Of a stretch of 64,000 bases of DNA, positions 17,296 to 25,827 are shown piece by piece. The notes under the pieces were generated by a model. It was not told where the DNA came from. It did not search any database and worked only from the letters and a program-made list of their open reading frames with translations. The position numbers and the translations under genes are program-made. Origin of the DNA: an uncultured Bellilinea sp. (GTDB lineage Bacteria; Chloroflexota; Anaerolineae; Anaerolineales; Anaerolineaceae); contig CALHYE010000007.1 in the NCBI GenBank assembly GCA_938040735.1, positions 62,001-126,000 of the forward strand. The letters are read 5' to 3'. How positions within the stretch are numbered: the stretch's first letter is position 1; every line of letters begins with the position of its first letter.

Positions 17296-18450
17296 GTGCA
17301 GAAAACATCAATCCGTAAAAAAAGCCCGGTCAGGCAGCTGCTTGCCGAACGTTATTTATTGATATCCCTCATTAGTTTTGCCGCCACCGTTCTCATCATA
17401 CGCCTATTTTTAGAATTGACCAATTACCCTCGGGTAGAATTTGGCAGCCTGCACATCGCCCACGTTATCTGGGGCGGTTTGGTTTTGTTTGCTGCGGCTT
17501 TATTGCCGATTATGTACGCCAACCGTTGGGCATTATTCTGGTCGGCATTGTTAAGCGGGATCGGCTTTGGTCTTTTCATGGATGAAATCGGCAAATTTAT
17601 CACCCAAACCAATGATTATTTTTACCCGCCGGCCGCGCCACTGATATATGCCAGTTTTCTTCTCACCGTCTTGATCTATACCCAATTCCGCCGGCCGCGT
17701 CCTTCCACCACTCGGGAAGACCTGTATCACATTTTCAGCATGATGGAAGAATTGCTGGACGAAGACCTGGACGAGGGAGAAAAATCCTATCTAATCCAGC
17801 GTCTCACTCAAATCATCAATACTTCAACCGATACAACCCTGGTTCGCCTGGCGCAGTCATTGCTCAATTTCTTGCAAAGCGACCTGCTTACCAACCCAGC
17901 CCTTCCCCCAAAAAGCGCCATCTACCAGTGGGAGCAGTTGGTAACGAAGGTCGAAAAGATTTTTACTCGAGAACGATTGTATTATTTGTTGATAATCGGT
18001 TTATTCTGGCATGGATTGATCTCCATTTTGGGCTTATTTAACCTCACCTGGTTATCCATCCAAACAATCCATGGACGGCCAGAGAGATTTATGGAGATCA
18101 TCCAAACCCTTCCGCCAGATATTCCACTCGAATGGTTAATCGTCAAAACCGCCGGTCAGGCAGCCATTGGAATTTTTTCGATCGCCGCGGGACTGTTGCT
18201 GATTTTGAGGCGGGAAAAGGCTGCCATTCGGATTGGCATTCTGGTGTTAACGACTTCTTTAACAGTCGTCAACTTGTTGGTTTTTTATTTGGATCAATTC
18301 TCTGCTTCGATTAATGCCATCTTTGAATTTGCTTTATTGCTCGGATTGATCAATTTTCGCCGGCGCTTCCTGGTGGAAATGATTGTTAGCGGAGTTATTG
18401 AAAAGACAAACGAGTTCAAGCAGGACGAAGAACAATTACTTCTGAGTTGA
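17296..18450 (+). CDS. Uncharacterised polytopic membrane protein
   Basis: I do not recognise this 384-residue protein. It has a basic N-terminus (KTSIRKKSPVRQ), then about four membrane helices (residues 20-130), a soluble acidic helical stretch (about 140-230, containing MMEELLDEDLDEGEKSYL) and about four more helices to residue 370. The membrane segments surround a GFGLFMDEIGKFIT motif with charged residues, conserved-looking but unassigned. Translation would start at GTG with AAGGAT nine bases upstream. Its last 35 bp overlap, on the opposite strand, the end of the IMPACT-family gene. Confidence 0.65.
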   Translation: MQKTSIRKKSPVRQLLAERYLLISLISFAATVLIIRLFLELTNYPRVEFGSLHIAHVIWGGLVLFAAALLPIMYANRWALFWSALLSGIGFGLFMDEIGKFITQTNDYFYPPAAPLIYASFLLTVLIYTQFRRPRPSTTREDLYHIFSMMEELLDEDLDEGEKSYLIQRLTQIINTSTDTTLVRLAQSLLNFLQSDLLTNPALPPKSAIYQWEQLVTKVEKIFTRERLYYLLIIGLFWHGLISILGLFNLTWLSIQTIHGRPERFMEIIQTLPPDIPLEWLIVKTAGQAAIGIFSIAAGLLLILRREKAAIRIGILVLTTSLTVVNLLVFYLDQFSASINAIFEFALLLGLINFRRRFLVEMIVSGVIEKTNEFKQDEEQLLLS

Positions 18451-19087
18451 GCATGGTTACGGCTGCCGTCCCGTGAGTCAAATTGCGCAGGGTTTGTTCA
18501 AAATTTGCTAAACCTGAGAGAGGTATCTGTACTTGCAGGATTACGCGGTCGCTAAAATCTTCCGCCAAGATCGTCCCATCCTGATTTTCAATGAATCGCT
18601 GCACTTTTTGATAATCCGAGTAACCCACAACACACAACAATTCACATGCTTTCACCTGCACCGCCAGCGGCAACGCAGCCAGCACGGCTTTGGTGGCCTG
18701 CTGGTAGGCTTTGACCAGTCCACCGGTACCCAGTTTTGTTCCGCCAAAATAACGCACAACCACCACGACAATATTCCCAATTCCGCTGCCTTTCAAAACG
18801 CTCAAGATGGGCTTGCCGGCGGTTCCGGCGGGTTCGCCGTCGTCGTTACAATGTTCAATAATGCTCGTGCCGTAACCAATCAGGTATGCCGGGACGTGGT
18901 GGGTTGCAGATACAAACTCGTTACGGATGCGTTGGATAAAACTGCGGGCTTCTTCCACAGAAAAGGCAGGCGCAGCATTGGCAACAAAACGAGAATTGAT
19001 AACCACTATTTCTGCTCTGCATTCTTTGGCAGGAACGAAAATCTGTTTTGAAATTTCAGACCTCGTGGTATCATCGGGTTTGCCCAT
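18416..19087 (-). CDS. YigZ/IMPACT (UPF0029) family protein
   Basis: This 223-residue protein has the N-terminal IMPACT fold with FVANAAPAFSVEEARSFIQRIR, the diagnostic DDGEPAGTAGKPIL, and VVVVRYFGGTKLGTGGLVKAY, followed by a DUF1949-like C-terminal domain. Bacterial YigZ is thought to act on or near ribosomes or tRNA, by analogy to the eukaryotic translation regulator IMPACT, but its reaction is unknown. I use the ATG at 19087 because the family begins close to the ...SEISKQIFVPAKECRAEIVV region. The 3' end overlaps the convergent membrane-protein gene by 35 bp. Confidence 0.85.
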   Translation of the reverse strand: MGKPDDTTRSEISKQIFVPAKECRAEIVVINSRFVANAAPAFSVEEARSFIQRIRNEFVSATHHVPAYLIGYGTSIIEHCNDDGEPAGTAGKPILSVLKGSGIGNIVVVVVRYFGGTKLGTGGLVKAYQQATKAVLAALPLAVQVKACELLCVVGYSDYQKVQRFIENQDGTILAEDFSDRVILQVQIPLSGLANFEQTLRNLTHGTAAVTMLNSEVIVLRPA

Positions 19088-19123
19088 ACGACCAGTATAT
19101 CTCCAAATACCAAGGATGGAAAA

Positions 19124-19426
19124 ATGAAGCACTTTTTAGTTGATATCCAGTACACCGCCCCAATTGCTAAAATTGATGAAATTTTACCCCATCACCGCGC
19201 CTTTCTCCAAACGGGTTACGAGCGCGGTTACCTTTTGTGCTCTGGTCCAAAAAACCCGCGAACGGGAGGGGTGGTGATTGCGCGCGCCGAATCCGAGGAT
19301 GAATTACGCAGTTTTTTTGAGCAGGATCCATACAACCAAAGCCAAGCGGCTCAATATTTCTTTATAGAATTCAATCCGGTAAAATACCAGCCTTTTCTGG
19401 AAAAATGGATTGCCGGACAGGAATGA
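19124..19426 (+). CDS. YciI-like protein
   Basis: The 100-residue protein fits the YciI fold (a dimeric ferredoxin-like alpha/beta barrel). It shows HHRAFLQTGYERGYLLCSGP, in which His and the following acidic position are the typical active-site pair of YciI relatives, then VIARAESEDELRSFFEQDPY near the end. Members include muconolactone-isomerase-like enzymes and many proteins of unknown reaction, so no substrate is proposed. It diverges from the IMPACT gene, with starts about 36 bp apart, so the promoters must overlap. Confidence 0.8.
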   Translation: MKHFLVDIQYTAPIAKIDEILPHHRAFLQTGYERGYLLCSGPKNPRTGGVVIARAESEDELRSFFEQDPYNQSQAAQYFFIEFNPVKYQPFLEKWIAGQE

Positions 19427-19435
19427 AGTATTGCT

Positions 19436-20536
19436 TCATTGGGCGCGGGAAATTTCCAAGCCCAATTTCTCGGCAATAAATTGAGCAACTTGTTGAGAGC
19501 CGTTGATTGTTTCTTTCTGTTTTTTGGGAAGGGATAATACCGAAGGCAGCCAATCCAGCCATCTGCCGTGGATGAAATCTTGTTCTTCAACCCTTACCCC
19601 CTCTAATTCACGCTCCACAAAAGCTGCTAACGGGGTTGTTTCCCGAAAATGATTACGGGGGATATATAAGTAAGGCACCCCGCTATGATACGCCTCTGCA
19701 ATAGTGCTGTAACCGAGTTTTCCAACAACCGCGTCACTGGCGTTGACCAGATCAGGATGATAAAAGGTATGATGATGGGGTAACAAAATGAGATTCCCCC
19801 GCCGCTCAAATTGTTCGCTTGCTCCGGGAATAACGAACACGGCTTCAGAAAAATTTTGGAGAGGCTGCAATGAATTGAGCAGGTGTGGAATTCCTCCCAT
19901 CGTGATCAAAACCAAGGGCTGATTTGGGCTTACCTTCAGGGTTTGCCGCAATTCATCTCGCGGCATTCTCGGCAGGCGGGAGACCGGCCGTGTCACCAGA
20001 TCTATAGACTTGTATTCGCATACCGGATCGGTTTGGATATGGTAATCCGCCATTGCAAAAGCCTCTCGCAACGGCGGGATAAAATCCCCCAAACGCGGCT
20101 CCATTTCAAGATAACCCTCATAAATCCAATCCCAGGTAAAGTTTTCCTCCAAAACCGATGGGATGTTTGCCAGCTTTGCTGCCGCGACCCCCAGCGGAGA
20201 AATATCACATAGGACAAGATCGCTCTTGCGTTCTTTTAACAACTTTGCCAAATAAAATACCTTTTCGTTGGTAAGAGGCAAAAAGGATTTTAATCGGTCA
20301 ACTGTTCCGGGTAAGTCTTCCACCAAAGGCGATATTTGTACCACCCCCACATCGGTTTCGAAGGGAAGATAATCAAATTCCTCAACCTTCAAAGAATCCT
20401 CGAAAAACCATTTAGGCACACTGGTAATCACATCGAATTGACAATCAGGGACGGTTCGATGAAGCATTTGTAACACTGCAACGGCTCGAGATGCGTGACC
20501 AAACCCGTGGGGCGAAATGACAGCGCTTATTTTCAT
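19436..20536 (-). CDS. Glycosyltransferase of the GT28/UGT fold
   Basis: This 366-residue protein starts ISAVISPHGFGHASRAVAVL, in which the G-F-G-H-A-S/T-R loop is typical of MurG/MGDG-synthase-like (GT28) enzymes. The C-terminal half has LVLITMGGIPHLL, a donor-side DAVVGKLGYSTIAEAYHSGVP and YIPRNHFRETTPLA, the family's UDP-sugar site. It probably transfers a sugar to a lipid or small molecule at the cytoplasmic membrane face. Nothing next to it fixes the acceptor. It is a single gene converging on the YciI gene with a 9-bp gap. Confidence 0.75.
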   Translation of the reverse strand: MKISAVISPHGFGHASRAVAVLQMLHRTVPDCQFDVITSVPKWFFEDSLKVEEFDYLPFETDVGVVQISPLVEDLPGTVDRLKSFLPLTNEKVFYLAKLLKERKSDLVLCDISPLGVAAAKLANIPSVLEENFTWDWIYEGYLEMEPRLGDFIPPLREAFAMADYHIQTDPVCEYKSIDLVTRPVSRLPRMPRDELRQTLKVSPNQPLVLITMGGIPHLLNSLQPLQNFSEAVFVIPGASEQFERRGNLILLPHHHTFYHPDLVNASDAVVGKLGYSTIAEAYHSGVPYLYIPRNHFRETTPLAAFVERELEGVRVEEQDFIHGRWLDWLPSVLSLPKKQKETINGSQQVAQFIAEKLGLEISRAQ

Positions 20537-20664
20537 ATCTCATCCATCTTTTGTGCTTTAATCATCATCGAATTTCATTGTACTATACCAACCGTTTATT
20601 TTGGTTAGTTTATCTTTTTTGTAATGTTTACAAACGATTAACAAGCAAGGAAAATTGACCATCT

Positions 20665-21081
20665 ATGCGCATTTGGAAACGAGCCCTTTCTTCAATCCTG
20701 ATAGGAGTTGTGTTATTCTGGAATGTACAAGCCGCCTTACTCTTTATCCTAAACCCCTCACCGTTTGTTCCCTCCTTTCAATTGGAAGGTACCGCAGGCA
20801 GAGTGCTGGTTCAGGGACTGGGGATTTTATTTTTGATGTGGAATATTCCCTATTTTTTTGCTAGTTGGAATCCAGTTAAGAATCGAGTTTCCCTGATTGA
20901 AGCAAACCTGATGCAGTTCATTGGGCTTATGGGTGAAACTCTTTTGCAATATTCCCTTCCCCCAAGCGAAACCATCCTGCGCACGACTGCTTTACGTTTT
21001 ATCCTTTTCGATGGAATTGGATTACTGCTGCTCCTGCTTGCTCTTTGGATAAGCCGGCCTTCAAATACTTATTCTTCATGA
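20665..21081 (+). CDS. Small membrane protein of unknown function
   Basis: The 138-residue protein has about four hydrophobic segments (roughly 8-28, 50-67, 80-98 and 112-131). No family is recognised. Conserved-looking features are WNIPYFFASWNP after the second helix and SLIEANLMQFIGLMGE before the third. It is preceded by an A/T-rich intergenic region of 128 bp containing no clear promoter match, and its last 13 bp overlap, on the opposite strand, the end of the phosphatase gene. Confidence 0.6.
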   Translation: MRIWKRALSSILIGVVLFWNVQAALLFILNPSPFVPSFQLEGTAGRVLVQGLGILFLMWNIPYFFASWNPVKNRVSLIEANLMQFIGLMGETLLQYSLPPSETILRTTALRFILFDGIGLLLLLLALWISRPSNTYSS

Positions 21082-21791
21082 GCCGGTGGTATGGGTAACC
21101 GAACACTCAACCGGCGAATCTGGTCTTTTCCAACCGCTGCAATTCGTAAAACCGCTATCGTCATATCGTCCTTTGGTTCCCCCAAATCTAGACGGATCGC
21201 CTGCCCTAATATCGAATCGGCGATTCGATCGGCGCTGGGATTTTCTTCGTCCATTACGGCTTCCAAGGCAGTGCAAATATCCAGCCCCAGCCCAGAAGTA
21301 TTTAGCCCTGCATTGGCAATCCCATCGGTATACATCACCACCGTAGTTCCCGGCGTCAGAGTAATTTCTGAAATCAACGGGCGGACATTTCTGGCTGTTC
21401 CAATCGGTTGAGATTCGCCCGATAGACATTCAATGTGATTATCTTGAGCAACAAAAATTGGGGTTGGGTTATTCCGGGAAAGCACAATCGTCCCGCTTTG
21501 CAAATCAGCGCTTAAGATATTCAAATAGACCGGATATTGTCCATTACGTTCAGTATAAAGCAAATCAGATGCAGCTCGAGCGGCTGCGCCATCACGGATG
21601 CCGTCTGCAATCAGGCCGATCACTTTGCGGACAACCATACCAGAGATCATCTTGGCTTCTCTGCCGGAAGTTTGACCATCGCACATGACCACCGATATTC
21701 CGCCATTCGGCCTTTCAATAATCTCCACCGAGTCGCCACTTTCGAGTGAACCGAATTTGGTGACCTTAGCAACGGCAACTTGAATTTCCAT
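21069..21791 (-). CDS. SpoIIE-type PP2C-like phosphatase
   Basis: This 240-residue protein matches a stand-alone PPM/SpoIIE phosphatase domain. The metal-binding motifs are VVMCDGQTSGREAKMISG (the usual DVSGHG region), VMYTDGIANA and KDDMTIAVLRI. It lacks sensor domains and membrane helices, so it presumably dephosphorylates a serine/threonine on a partner-switching regulator (anti-sigma antagonist type) in the cytoplasm. No anti-sigma or antagonist gene adjoins it. An N-terminal EIQVAVAKVTKFG strand matches the start of RsbU/RsbX-like domains. Confidence 0.8.
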   Translation of the reverse strand: MEIQVAVAKVTKFGSLESGDSVEIIERPNGGISVVMCDGQTSGREAKMISGMVVRKVIGLIADGIRDGAAARAASDLLYTERNGQYPVYLNILSADLQSGTIVLSRNNPTPIFVAQDNHIECLSGESQPIGTARNVRPLISEITLTPGTTVVMYTDGIANAGLNTSGLGLDICTALEAVMDEENPSADRIADSILGQAIRLDLGEPKDDMTIAVLRIAAVGKDQIRRLSVRLPIPPAHEE

Positions 21792-21812
21792 AGCACTGAT
21801 TTTACAGGTTTT

Positions 21813-22505
21813 TTACCCTTTCGCAAAGGGAATTGACCTTTTTTCCGCCAGGATGAACCATAAGTAATCCTCCCCGAATTGGTGCCAAATCTGTTCGACA
21901 CGAAATCCCTTATCGCTATATCTTTGCGTCCAGACAGATTCTATATCTCCGATATTTGGGTTTTGATGAGTAATACCAAATAACCAGCGAATCAGTCGCT
22001 TATACAATGAATGACCGCCGTGTCTCACGGCCAGTAAGATCACCATTTTTCCTTTCGGATTTAATACGCGCTGACATTCCTTAATCGTTTTTTCGTCCAA
22101 GGCATAATGGGCAGGAAAGGTCATCACAATGGTCGAAAAAGAGTTGTTTGCAAATGGAAGAGCCTGTGCAATCCCCCGGCACAAACCAGATTGACGACGA
22201 TTCGGGTTCGATTTTTGCAAACGTTTTTTGGCTGAACGGCACATAAAACGGCTCTCGTCCAGACCGAAAATTTGTTTCCCTCTCGATAAAAAATATTGTT
22301 GTAAATAACCGGGACCGAATCCGATTTCTAGTATGGGTTCACTAAGAATAAATAGACGGCTTTCAATTACCCACCGCTTCCACTTTCCACCGGATACCAA
22401 AGCGGCAACCCAGTCATACATAAAAGAAAATTGATGATACAACAATTGAAAAAAACCATTAATCAGACCAGCCCAAATTCTAACAATCATGTCAGTTAAA
22501 ACCAT
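21813..22505 (-). CDS. Class I SAM-dependent methyltransferase
   Basis: The 230-residue protein contains a UbiE/type-11-like methyltransferase core: motif I ILEIGFGPGYLQQYF near residue 58, motif II acidic residue in FGLDESRFM, and a motif IV/V region ALPFANNSFSTIVMTFPAHYALD. The N-terminal 45 residues (MIVRIWAGLINGFFQLLYHQ) are hydrophobic and amphipathic and may dock the enzyme on the membrane, which suggests a lipid or quinone-like acceptor. It is 21 bp behind the phosphatase start on the same strand, so the two may share one transcript. Confidence 0.8.
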   Translation of the reverse strand: MVLTDMIVRIWAGLINGFFQLLYHQFSFMYDWVAALVSGGKWKRWVIESRLFILSEPILEIGFGPGYLQQYFLSRGKQIFGLDESRFMCRSAKKRLQKSNPNRRQSGLCRGIAQALPFANNSFSTIVMTFPAHYALDEKTIKECQRVLNPKGKMVILLAVRHGGHSLYKRLIRWLFGITHQNPNIGDIESVWTQRYSDKGFRVEQIWHQFGEDYLWFILAEKRSIPFAKG

Positions 22506-22582
22506 AAATTCTCATTCTTAATTTCTCTAAGCCAAGCAAAAGGATTACAACAACTCAATTAATTATAACTTCCATTACCCAT

Positions 22583-22611
22583 TTGATTTTTGTGAATATA
22601 TGTTCTATAAT
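22583..22611 (+). promoter_or_regulatory. Sigma-70 promoter giving a probably leaderless transcript
   Basis: TTGATT (22583-22588) and a perfect TATAAT (22606-22611) are separated by 17 bp. Transcription should begin 6-7 bp downstream, that is at the ATG at 22618 itself. Confidence 0.6.
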
Positions 22612-22617
22612 GGAATT

Positions 22618-23769
22618 ATGGAAACTACAACTTTGACCAATTTCCATCTTTTGACCAGCCAAACTGAGTTTGAATTGGAAGAAACTCAGGATACCCCGCC
22701 TCGCTGTTATTCACCCAAACCAATCAACAACATACCAGAAATTTTTTGGGCAAAAAGATCAGGCGGACGCACACCCATCCTCAAGACCTTATTGACTTCA
22801 GCCTGTGAGAAAAACTGCATTTATTGCCCATTTCGTGCCGGCCGCGACCTGCGCCGCGCCACATTGCATCCTGCCGAGATGGCTAAAATCTTCTATCAAA
22901 TGATCACGGCTGGTTTGGTGCAGGGATTATTCCTCAGCTCCGGAATTATAGGCGGAGGGATTCGAACTCAGGACAAGATACTGGATACGGCGGAAATCCT
23001 GAGAACAAAATACAACTATGATGGATATATCCATCTTAAGTTGATGCCCGGAGCCGAAAAAGATCAGGTATTACGAGCTTTGCAATTAGCCACACGCGTT
23101 TCGGTTAATCTGGAAGCGCCCAATCAAGAACGCCTGAAAGACCTTGCCCCACGCAAGAAGTTTCAAGAAGAATTAATGCAGCTTCTCCAATGGGCTGATG
23201 ATCTTCGTCAATCCTTCCGATATTCAAATAAAAATATCCGAATCCCCTCCATTGTCACCCAACTGGTTGTGGGAGCAGCCAATGAAACCGATCAGGAAAT
23301 CCTGAAAATCTCGGCGGATTTGTTCTCCCGTCTTAAACTCAGCCGAATTTATTACTCCCGCTTTTCTCCAATCCCGGGTACGCCTTTGGAAAACCGGCCT
23401 CCTGAAAATCCATTACGCCCCGTTCGCCTCTATCAAGCGTCGTTTCTGATTAGGGATTATGGATTTACCCTGGAGGACTTTACCCTCACTTCTTCCGGGA
23501 ACTTACCCCTCGACCATGATCCAAAAACTCTCTGGGCACGAACTCATCTTTTGGATTCCCCCGTTGAATTGAATAAAGCAGAGATTCCGCTTCTTTTACG
23601 GCTTCCCGGTATTGGACCAAAAACGGCTCAACAGATCCTCGAATTTCGCCGTATCTCGAAAATCAAATCAATAGCTGATTTGCGGCGTCTGGGTATTCCT
23701 GTGGATAGGGTCTCTCCATATATCCTGCTCAATGGTAAAAAGATCATCCAACAACCTGCCTTGTGGTGA
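22618..23769 (+). CDS. Radical SAM protein with C-terminal helix-hairpin-helix (putative DNA modification/repair)
   Basis: This 383-residue protein has the radical SAM cluster motif CEKNCIYCPF (three Cys that bind 4Fe-4S) near residue 63, followed by FLSSGIIGGGIRTQDKILD. The C-terminus has a helix-hairpin-helix, LLLRLPGIGPKTAQQILEFR, which binds DNA non-specifically. This combination is the family annotated as putative DNA modification/repair radical SAM proteins; its partner, a DNA-glycosylase-like protein, is often adjacent but is not here. I start at the ATG at 22618 since the promoter would place the +1 there. An in-frame ATG at 22600 would lie upstream of the RNA start. Confidence 0.85.
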   Translation: METTTLTNFHLLTSQTEFELEETQDTPPRCYSPKPINNIPEIFWAKRSGGRTPILKTLLTSACEKNCIYCPFRAGRDLRRATLHPAEMAKIFYQMITAGLVQGLFLSSGIIGGGIRTQDKILDTAEILRTKYNYDGYIHLKLMPGAEKDQVLRALQLATRVSVNLEAPNQERLKDLAPRKKFQEELMQLLQWADDLRQSFRYSNKNIRIPSIVTQLVVGAANETDQEILKISADLFSRLKLSRIYYSRFSPIPGTPLENRPPENPLRPVRLYQASFLIRDYGFTLEDFTLTSSGNLPLDHDPKTLWARTHLLDSPVELNKAEIPLLLRLPGIGPKTAQQILEFRRISKIKSIADLRRLGIPVDRVSPYILLNGKKIIQQPALW

Positions 23770-23811
23770 AATCCAACCGCAAAGGGTATATTTATCCACC
23801 TGTATTTTTGG

Positions 23812-23817
23812 TATAAT
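23812..23817 (+). promoter_or_regulatory. -10 box of the glycine riboswitch operon
   Basis: TATAAT lies 31 bp before the first aptamer stem, at the expected distance for a transcript that begins around 23824. No clear -35 box is seen. Confidence 0.45.
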
Positions 23818-23848
23818 CTTTTTAGTAATCAAGTCTTATTTTCACTTC

Positions 23849-24023
23849 CATTCGGGGAAGAGACCAAATCCAAATTGGCACCGAAGGGGCAAGGCAATCA
23901 CCTAACACGCCGAATCTCTCAGGTAAAAGGACCCCGAATGAATCCTCCTCTGAAAAGCACAAAGTGCACCCATGGAGCAAATCTCGAAATTCGGGATGAA
24001 TCTCACAGGTCTATAACAGAGGA
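23849..24023 (+). promoter_or_regulatory. Tandem glycine riboswitch
   Basis: Aptamer I is closed by a 9-bp stem (CATTCGGGG 23849-23857 with CCCCGAATG 23932-23940) and has the family core: CACCGAAGGGGCAA and AATCTCTCAGGTAAAAGGAC. Aptamer II is closed by TCCTCTG (23946-23952) with CAGAGGA (24017-24023). It is degenerate: CACCCATGGAGCAA replaces CACCGAAGGAGCAA, and GGTCTATAAC replaces the usual G-G-C-AAAAGGAC segment. Glycine binding should stabilise the aptamers and allow expression of the glycine cleavage genes. The 3' strand of the aptamer II stem is also the beginning of the downstream terminator stem, so the two folds exclude each other. Confidence 0.93.
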
Positions 24024-24055
24024 CATACCTTTGTTCGGTATGTCCTCTGTGTTTT
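24016..24055 (+). terminator. Expression-platform terminator of the glycine riboswitch
   Basis: A perfect 14-bp stem (24016-24029 with 24037-24050), a 7-nt loop and a GTTTT tail form an intrinsic terminator. Its 5' strand contains CAGAGGA, which also forms the closing stem of aptamer II, so ligand-bound RNA should read through: an ON switch for gcvH-gcvPA-gcvPB. Confidence 0.85.
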
Positions 24056-24085
24056 ATCAAATCATCATCTGACAGGAGGTTTCCT

Positions 24086-24478
24086 ATGAATGTTCCAACA
24101 AATCTGAAATATGCCAAAACCGATGAATGGGTCAAAGTCGAAGGTAATATTGCCATCATTGGGGTCTCAGATTACGCACAATCGCAACTATCCGATATTG
24201 TATATTTTGAATTCAAAGTGGATCCCGGCGATACGGTCAGCAAAGACCAATCGGTAGCCACGCTTGAATCGGTCAAGGCTGCTGCGGATGTTAATGCTCC
24301 GGTTTCGGGCAAAGTGATTGAATTAAACCAATCCCTGACCGACCAATTCGAAGTCATCAACAACGACCCTTATGGCGCTGCGTGGATGATAAAAATTGAA
24401 ATGTCGGATCCCTCCGAACTGGAAGCATTGATGGATGCAGCCGCATATGAAGCCTACTGTCAGGAACGAGGTCACTAA
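24086..24478 (+). CDS. gcvH: Glycine cleavage system H protein
   Basis: The 130-residue lipoyl carrier shuttles the aminomethyl intermediate between the P, T and L proteins. The lipoylation site is Lys64 in ATLESVKAAAD, followed by the PVSGKVIELN hairpin; the N-terminus (YAKTDEWVKVEGNIAIIGVSDYAQ) matches the family. A strong ribosome site, GGAGG, lies 7 bp before the ATG. It is the first gene after the glycine riboswitch and its stop overlaps the next start by 1 bp. Confidence 0.96.
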   Translation: MNVPTNLKYAKTDEWVKVEGNIAIIGVSDYAQSQLSDIVYFEFKVDPGDTVSKDQSVATLESVKAAADVNAPVSGKVIELNQSLTDQFEVINNDPYGAAWMIKIEMSDPSELEALMDAAAYEAYCQERGH

Positions 24479-25827
24479 TGTACACTCCCCATACCGATTC
24501 CGAACGGGAGGAGATGCTCAAAGTCATCGGTGTACCTTCCATCGAATCGCTCTTTGAAGATGTCCCAGCCGAATACCGATTTCCCACGCTCAACCTCCCT
24601 GAACCTTTGTCGGAAATGGAAGTTGCTGCTCAATTGCAGGAACTTGCCAGTATCAATGAAACAACTCGCGATTTGATCTGCTTCCTCGGGGCAGGCGCAT
24701 ATAACCATTACATTCCGGCCGCAGTAGATGCGATCCTCCGCCGGGGTGAGTTTTACACCGCCTACACTCCTTATCAACCCGAGGTTTCTCAGGGCACCTT
24801 GCAGGCAATCTTCGAGTATCAAAGCCTCATCGCTAACCTGACCGGAATGGACGCTTCCAATGCTTCCCATTATGATGGCGCTACGGCTACGGCTGAAGCG
24901 GCCGTTTTGGCCTATCATCATTTCCGTGGAAAACGCACCCGTTTTGTTGTATCGCCATCGGTTAACCCCCAATACCGCGCCGTCCTGCGAACCTACTTGA
25001 ACGGTTACGAAAATCTCGAAGTAATCGGGGATGAGGATAAAAATCCCTTTATAACCGCCGAAGAATTACTCCCTCTGGTTGATTCAAACACCGCTCTGGT
25101 CATCGTTCAATATCCGGATTTCTTCGGCAGAGTTCAAGATCTGACCGATTTTGCACAACAGATACACCAGTCCGGCGCCTTGTTGGCAGTGGTAGTCAAC
25201 CCATTAGCGCTGGCTTTATTCAAGAGCCCCGGCGAAATGGGAGCCGATATTGCCTGCGGTGAGGGTCAACCGCTGGGTATTCCCCTCTCTTACGGCGGTC
25301 CCTATCTGGGAATTTTTGCAACCAAAAAAGATTACGTGCGCAAAATGTCCGGCAGGCTGGTCGGGGAAACCACCGACAAAGAGGGACGCCGCGGCTATGT
25401 ATTGACCCTCACGGCCCGTGAACAACACATCCGCCGCGAAAAGGCAACCTCAAATATTTGCACCAATCAGGGATTAATGGCGCTGGCTGCTACCGTATAT
25501 ATGAGTCTGCTTGGCAAAACCGGATTGCGGCAGGTGGCTGAGTTGTGCTATCACAAGGCTCATTACACAGCCCAGCAAATCAACCAAATCCCCGGCTTTG
25601 AGGTTGACCTCAAAACACCTTTCTTCCACGAATTTGTCGTCAAGTGCCCCGACTCTGTGGAAGAAATCAACGAATATTTGCTCGATAACGGCATTCTCGG
25701 CGGTTACGATTTAGGTAACGACTACCCCGATCTAAAAAACCACATGCTGTTAGCCGTGACCGAAATGAACACCCGCGAAGATATCGAAATCCTGTGTGAG
25801 GCTTTGAAGGAGTATTCCCATGATTGA
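24478..25827 (+). CDS. gcvPA: Glycine dehydrogenase (decarboxylating) subunit 1
   Basis: This 449-residue protein is the N-terminal half of the two-subunit P-protein of the glycine cleavage system. It shows [20 protein letters not shown], the [18 protein letters not shown] signature, [17 protein letters not shown], and [18 protein letters not shown] near residue 319. It lacks the PLP lysine, which lies in subunit 2. The pair decarboxylates glycine and loads the aminomethyl group on GcvH. Subunit 2 starts inside its last 8 bp. The split form is typical of Gram-positives, Chloroflexota and thermophiles, not of enteric bacteria. Confidence 0.96.
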   Translation: MYTPHTDSEREEMLKVIGVPSIESLFEDVPAEYRFPTLNLPEPLSEMEVAAQLQELASINETTRDLICFLGAGAYNHYIPAAVDAILRRGEFYTAYTPYQPEVSQGTLQAIFEYQSLIANLTGMDASNASHYDGATATAEAAVLAYHHFRGKRTRFVVSPSVNPQYRAVLRTYLNGYENLEVIGDEDKNPFITAEELLPLVDSNTALVIVQYPDFFGRVQDLTDFAQQIHQSGALLAVVVNPLALALFKSPGEMGADIACGEGQPLGIPLSYGGPYLGIFATKKDYVRKMSGRLVGETTDKEGRRGYVLTLTAREQHIRREKATSNICTNQGLMALAATVYMSLLGKTGLRQVAELCYHKAHYTAQQINQIPGFEVDLKTPFFHEFVVKCPDSVEEINEYLLDNGILGGYDLGNDYPDLKNHMLLAVTEMNTREDIEILCEALKEYSHD

